The notes beneath the pieces were generated by a model, which saw nothing but the letters and a program-made list of their open reading frames with translations, had not been told where the DNA came from and ran no database searches. Of a DNA stretch of 64,000 nucleotides, positions 61,301-64,000 are shown one piece after another. The stretch lies in assembly GCF_009865135.1 (NCBI RefSeq), contig NZ_WWGH01000001.1:1488001-1552000 (forward strand). The letters run 5' to 3'. The position numbers and the translations under genes are program-made. Every line of letters starts with the position of its first letter. Positions within the stretch are counted from its first letter, which is position 1. The stretch is from Streptomyces sp. SID8374. GTDB lineage: Bacteria > Actinomycetota > Actinomycetes > Streptomycetales > Streptomycetaceae.

Positions 61301-61488
61301 CGGACCGCATCGCCGTCCGCTGGACCTCGACGTCCCCGGCCACGGTGGAGGCCCTCACGGAGCACAAGCCGCTGATCGCGGACGAGGTGCTGGCGGTGGA
61401 GTACGCGGAGGGCGAGGCGGACGACACGTACGGCGCGCCGTTCGAGGACGAGGGCCTGGAGCTGGTGTTCCGCCTGCGCAAGCAGTAG
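58345..61488 (+). CDS. ileS: Isoleucyl-tRNA synthetase (type 2-like, GxHH signature)
   Basis: A 1047-residue class I synthetase charging tRNA-Ile. ATG 58345 lies 7 bases after GGAGGAAG; the longer frame from 58315 runs through the ribosome site. The first signature reads PPTANGMPGAHH, so the usual HxGH is GAHH (residues 59-62). The second signature is KMSKHLGN. An editing domain lies between them, with WTTTPWTL as hallmark. No C-terminal zinc-binding Cys cluster is seen. This is the eukaryote-like IleRS form, which includes mupirocin-tolerant enzymes. Controlled by the T-box leader. Confidence 0.96.
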   Translation: MTSPQYRQVPAQVDLPALEHAVLDFWQENKVFEKSLDQSEGRPEWVFYEGPPTANGMPGAHHIEARVFKDVFPRFRTMQGYHVGRKAGWDCHGLPVELAVEKELGFNGKKDIEAFGIAEFNAKCRESVTRHTDAFAELTTRMGYWVDLDDAYRTMDPEYVDSVWWSLKEIFNKDLLVQDHRVAPWCPRCGTGLSDHELAQGYETVVDPSVFVRFPLTSGPLAGEAALLVWTTTPWTLVSNTAVAAHPEVRYVVATNGEEKLVVAEPLLEKALGEGWEVTGQSFTGAEMERWTYERPFTLVDFPAEAHYVVNAEYVTTEDGTGLVHQSPAFGADDLLVCRAYGLPVVNPVRPDGTFEEDLPLVGGVFFKKADEALTADLDARGKLFRHVPYEHSYPHCWRCHTALLYYAQPSWYIRTTAIKDRLLQENEKTNWFPDSVKNGRFGDWLNNNVDWALSRNRYWGTPLPVWRCEDNHLSCVGSRAELTELTGTDQSSLDPHRPFIDEVTFTCTHENCQLEAYRVPEVIDAWYDSGSMPFAQWGYPYKNKEIFESRYPAQFISEAIDQTRGWFYTLMAVGTLVFDKSSYENVVCLGHILAEDGRKMSKHLGNILQPIPLMDQHGADAVRWFMAAGGSPWAARRVGHGTIQEVVRKTLLTYWNTVAFQALYARTSGWAPSAADPAPADRTVLDRWLLSELNALVDQMTVAMEGYDTQRAGKLLSAFVDDLSNWYVRRSRRRFWQGDKAALRTLHEVVETVTRLMAPLTPFITERVWQDLVVPVTPDAPESVHLSSWPKADLAAIDPTLSTQMALVRRLVELGRATRAESGVKTRQPLSRALVAAAGFESLAPDLRAQITEELNVTSLATLSEVGGSLVDTTAKANFRALGKRFGKGVQAVAKAVANADAAALSLALREGTASVEVEGEQITLTPDEVIITETPREGWSVASDAGATVALDLEITPELRRAGLARDAIRLIQEARKNSGLDVADRIAVRWTSTSPATVEALTEHKPLIADEVLAVEYAEGEADDTYGAPFEDEGLELVFRLRKQ

Positions 61489-61498
61489 GTCCGTAGGA

Positions 61499-61537
61499 CG
61501 GAGGGCCCGGCCGGACACGCTCCGGCCGGGCCCTCCG
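61499..61537 (+). terminator. Terminator hairpin after ileS
   Basis: A perfect 17-bp stem (61499-61515 with 61521-61537) around the loop CACGC lies 11 bases past the ileS stop. No U-run. Confidence 0.8.
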
Positions 61538-61563
61538 CCGTACCCACCTCAGGGGCTCCGCCC

Positions 61564-61700
61564 CCGGACCCCGCTCCTCAAGCGCCGGCGAGGCTACAGA
61601 TAGCCCCTCCGGCGCTTGAGGAGCGGGGTCCGGGGCAGCGCCCCGGTTTCGGGAAGGGGCGGGTAGGGGAACGGCCCGCCGCAGGCGCCCCCACCCGCAC
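61564..61700. repeat. Dispersed hairpin repeat element, copy B
   Basis: 61564-61596 and 61601-61633 form a 33-bp inverted repeat with two mismatches and a 4-base loop, containing GCCGG...CCGGCGCTTGAGG. It is followed by the same CCCCGGTTTCGGGAAGGGGC block (61641-61672) and GCACCCGC-like tail as copy A at 37736-37863. Length, order and flanking orientation match copy A, also between convergent genes. Confidence 0.85.
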
Positions 61701-61725
61701 CCGGCAACAACGGCGCGGCGCCCAC

Positions 61726-61772
61726 GTCAAAGGGCCGGGCCCCGGGGTTTCCCCGGGGCCCGGCCCTTTGAC
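61726..61772 (-). terminator. Terminator hairpin after divIVA
   Basis: A perfect 22-bp stem (61726-61747 with 61751-61772) with a TTT loop lies 36 bases beyond the divIVA stop. It is the strongest hairpin in the window. Confidence 0.85.
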
Positions 61773-61807
61773 TGCCGACGGCTACGCGCTCAGCGAGCGC
61801 GATCCGC

Positions 61808-62956
61808 TCAGTTGTCGTCCTCGTCGATCAGAAACCCACGCATCGGCGACGGCGCCTGCTGCATCGGCTGCGGCGCCTGAGGCCGAACCGGCGCCATCGG
61901 CTGCGTCATCGCGGGCGACATCTGCTGCTGCCCACCGTAGGACGGCGCACCGCCCATGGACTGACCGCCACCCATCTGCTGGCCGCCGTGGCCACCGTGG
62001 TTGGAGCTGCCCATGGAGTGACCCATCGCACCCGCACCGGCCGGAGCCAGCGAGGGGGACGGCGGCAGCGAGGCGGTCGCCGGAGTCCGCGGCGGGGCGA
62101 GCGAGTCGTCCGACTGGGTCTCCAGCTGACGCAGCTGGCTCTCCAGGTAGGACTTCAGCCGCGTGCGGTACTCGCGCTCGAAGCCGCGCAGGTCCTCGAC
62201 CTTGCGCTCCAGCGTCGCGCGGGCCGACTCCAGCGAGCCCATCGCCACGCGGTGCTTCTCCTGCGCGTCCCGCTCCAGGGCGTCGGCCTTGGCACGGGCG
62301 TCGCGCTCCAGACCCTCGGCACGGCTGCGCGCCTCGCCGACGATCTTGTTGGCCTCGGAACGGGCCTCCGCGATCGCCTGGTCGGCGGTCTGCTGGGCGA
62401 GCGAGAGGACACGGGCGGCGCTGTCGCCACCGGGGCCCTGCCCCTGCTGCTGCATCTGCGGCTGCTGCATCTGCTGCATCTGCTGCTGCTGGGGGTGCTG
62501 ACCCATGGGGCCGCCCATCGGGCCACCCATGGGACCGCCCTGCATCGGGCCGGGGCCGTGCGGACCCTGCGGGCCGCCGTGGCCGCCCTGGGGGCCGTGA
62601 CCGCTGGGGCCGGCAGGCAGCTGCGGAGCTCCACCGGGCAGCTGGGGCGGACCCATCTGCGGGGGCTGCTGCTGCTGCGGCGGTCCAGATATGGCGGCGG
62701 GGACGGGTGCACCCGGGCGGTCCTGCTGCTCCGGGGGCTTGCGCATACCCTGCTGCTGCTGTTGCTGCTGGTTCTGCGCGGCGGCACGCGTCGCGGCGGC
62801 CAGCTTGGCGCGCAGGTCCTCGTTCTCACGGAGCAGACGGGTCAGCTCCGATTCGACCTCGTCGAGAAAGGCATCGACCTCGTCCTCGTCATAGCCTTCT
62901 CGGAGGCGGACGGTCGTGAACTGCTTGTTCCGCACGTCCTCGGGGGTCAACGGCAT
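61808..62956 (-). CDS. divIVA: DivIVA-family polar growth protein
   Basis: A 382-residue coiled-coil protein that marks curved membrane and directs tip growth in actinobacteria. The N-terminal DivIVA domain is MPLTPEDVRNKQFTTVRLREGYDEDEVDAFLDEV. A Gln-rich stretch (QNQQQQQQQG near 63) and a Pro/Gly/Met/Gln-rich region (about 90-180, with repeats of GPMGG) split it from the second coiled-coil (about 200-290). The tail is Met/Gln/Gly-rich and ends in RGFLIDEDDN. ATG 62956 has GAAGAAGAG directly upstream. yggT and sepF are upstream on the same strand. Confidence 0.95.
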   Translation of the reverse strand: MPLTPEDVRNKQFTTVRLREGYDEDEVDAFLDEVESELTRLLRENEDLRAKLAAATRAAAQNQQQQQQQGMRKPPEQQDRPGAPVPAAISGPPQQQQPPQMGPPQLPGGAPQLPAGPSGHGPQGGHGGPQGPHGPGPMQGGPMGGPMGGPMGQHPQQQQMQQMQQPQMQQQGQGPGGDSAARVLSLAQQTADQAIAEARSEANKIVGEARSRAEGLERDARAKADALERDAQEKHRVAMGSLESARATLERKVEDLRGFEREYRTRLKSYLESQLRQLETQSDDSLAPPRTPATASLPPSPSLAPAGAGAMGHSMGSSNHGGHGGQQMGGGQSMGGAPSYGGQQQMSPAMTQPMAPVRPQAPQPMQQAPSPMRGFLIDEDDN

Positions 62957-63005
62957 CTCTTCTTCACCTCTACGTAGTCGTCGGCAGTCGGCAAGACCGT
63001 ATCGC

Positions 63006-63290
63006 TCACAACCTGACCACAACGCTGATCAGGATGTAGACGATGATCATCAGAACGAAGAAGGACAGGTCGAGTGCCACGCCCCCGAGACGCAGCGGCG
63101 GAATGAACCGCCGCAGAAGCTTGAGCGGTGGATCGGTGACAGTGTAGGTGGCCTCAAGTACGACCACCATCGCCTTGCCGGGTTGCCATGAACGTGCGAA
63201 CTGGAAGACGTAGTCCATGACCAGCCGGAAGATCAGCACGATGAGGAAACACATCAGCGCGATATAGACCACATCCAGTGCGACGCCCAT
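63006..63290 (-). CDS. yggT: YggT-family membrane protein
   Basis: A 94-residue protein with two YggT hydrophobic segments (VVYIALMCFLIVLIFRLVMDYVF near the start and VALDLSFFVLMIIVYILISVVV at the end). It also has the conserved GKAMVVVLEATYTVTDPPLKLLRRFIPPLRLGG between them. YlmG/YggT proteins are part of the cell-division and osmotic-tolerance cluster with SepF. ATG 63290. It stands between sepF and divIVA. Confidence 0.92.
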   Translation of the reverse strand: MGVALDVVYIALMCFLIVLIFRLVMDYVFQFARSWQPGKAMVVVLEATYTVTDPPLKLLRRFIPPLRLGGVALDLSFFVLMIIVYILISVVVRL

Positions 63291-63380
63291 GTCTCGCGCT
63301 TCCCTCTCCCCTGGCTCTCGTAGCTCCGGCCTCTCGGCCGGTACCGGCCTCGCGGCCGGGTTGTTCCCGGTGTCGTGTTC

Positions 63381-64000
63381 TCAGCTCTGGTTGAAGAATC
63401 CGCCCTCTGCGATGCGGGCCTTGTCCTCCGCCGTGACATCGACGTTAGCAGGCGACAACAGGAACACCTTCTGCGTCACGCGTTCAATGCTGCCATGGAG
63501 CCCGAAGACGAGTCCTGCGGCAAAGTCGACAAGTCGCTTCGCGTCCGTATCGTCCATCTCCGTGAGATTCATGATCACCGGAGTGCCCTCACGGAAGTGT
63601 TCCCCGATGGTACGGGCCTCGTTGTAGGTCCTGGGGTGCAGCGTGGTGATGCGGTACGGCTCCCGCTCGGACACGACCTTGGGCATGATCACCGGTGCGT
63701 TCTTCTCCATGTTCGGACGTTCAGGTGTGATGGATGCCACGGGGGCGATTCGGGCGGGTCGCCCGCTTTCCGCGGGGAGCTGAACCGGCTCGCGCTGGGC
63801 GGGCGGTTGCACCACTCGTACCGGTTCGTCCCTTTCGCGCTCCCGCTCGCGCTCGCGTTCCACCTGGTGCGGGGGCTGATGCCGTCGCCGCTCGGGCTCC
63901 GGCTCAGGTTCGAATTCGTCGTCGGGGTCGAACCCCGGACCGTCGTACCCATCGTCCTCCACGAGGCCGAGGTAGACCGCCATCTTGCGCATCGCGCCGG
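63381..64000 (-). CDS. sepF: Cell division protein SepF (start just beyond window)
   Basis: At least 203 residues, beginning [18 protein letters not shown] within the window. The frame stays open to base 64000, reading an extra A-G-A, so the true start MAGAMRKM lies a few bases outside. SepF anchors FtsZ to the membrane. The SepF domain is at the end ([36 protein letters not shown]...[11 protein letters not shown]). A charged, Glu/Arg/Pro-rich linker (about 25-90, with RERERERER) separates it from the N-terminal amphipathic helix. yggT and divIVA follow. Confidence 0.92.
   Translation of the reverse strand, partial: GAMRKMAVYLGLVEDDGYDGPGFDPDDEFEPEPEPERRRHQPPHQVERERERERERDEPVRVVQPPAQREPVQLPAESGRPARIAPVASITPERPNMEKNAPVIMPKVVSEREPYRITTLHPRTYNEARTIGEHFREGTPVIMNLTEMDDTDAKRLVDFAAGLVFGLHGSIERVTQKVFLLSPANVDVTAEDKARIAEGGFFNQS

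Larger units (their letters stand above)
61489..61807. other. Convergent intergenic region between ileS and divIVA
   Basis: This 319-base gap holds no gene. It contains a terminator for ileS (61499-61537), one copy of the dispersed hairpin repeat (61564-61700) and a terminator for divIVA (61726-61772). Together they form three stacked hairpins. Confidence 0.7.

Overview
The window is chromosomal DNA of a Streptomyces (or very close relative). It is extremely GC-rich with strong third-position GC bias, and it carries actinomycete markers: PriA in place of separate HisA and TrpF, trpM, DivIVA/SepF/YggT, a DksA-like protein beside lspA, and rare TTA (bldA-type) leucine codons. From memory, gene content and order resemble the conserved core of Streptomyces coelicolor from gltB to sepF. 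This is therefore mostly ordinary core genome with a few accessory or lineage-variable genes. No rRNA, tRNA, CRISPR array, insertion sequence or prophage was seen.

Layout. 1-2787 holds the N-terminal part of gltB and a VIT-family membrane protein, both on the minus strand. 3085-11291 is a plus-strand, translationally coupled seven-gene operon: four ADP-ribosylglycohydrolase paralogues, a ribokinase/PfkB kinase, a family III CoA-transferase and a CitE-like lyase. This is the least explained system here. 11339-13247 holds lgt and a membrane-anchored DsbA-like thioredoxin. 13350-20573 (minus) is the trp block trpC-trpM-trpB-trpA, preceded by trpE, hisI and three small membrane proteins. 20658-26335 holds a TIGR03085 protein, a PucR-type regulator and a 1098-residue LuxR-type ATPase regulator. 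26483-27409 is a secreted cutinase/PET-hydrolase-like enzyme. 27611-33392 is the his operon hisD-hisC-hisB-(55 aa membrane protein)-hisH-priA-ridA-hisF, all overlapping or nearly so.

33562-42500 contains a TTA-containing membrane protein, a repeat-helical protein, a Lon-substrate-binding-domain protein, a YbaK deacylase, a DUF2567 membrane protein, an ABC-2 exporter pair, a NYN-domain protein and a tiny Gln-rich protein. dnaE occupies 42594-46133. 46348-54630 holds a DUF2252 protein, a membrane protein with a second DsbA-like protein, Tat-exported PhoD, a dienelactone-hydrolase-like protein, MscS and a Na+/H+ antiporter. 54821-57770 is GNAT, RluD-type pseudouridine synthase, lspA and the DksA-like protein. 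58060-61488 is a T-box leader and ileS; 61808-64000 is divIVA, yggT and sepF.

Signals beyond genes: a T-box whose leader can alternately pair or release the ileS Shine-Dalgarno; IleRS with a swapped GxHH signature; two TTA-containing genes; four proteins between 7 and 26 kb with in-frame tandem repeats (36, 39, 48 and 78 bp periods); a dispersed hairpin repeat at 37.7 and 61.6 kb, related to repeats inside a DUF2752 ORF; and several perfect inverted repeats that look like operators or terminators. All assignments come from reading the sequence and from family knowledge. No database search was run.
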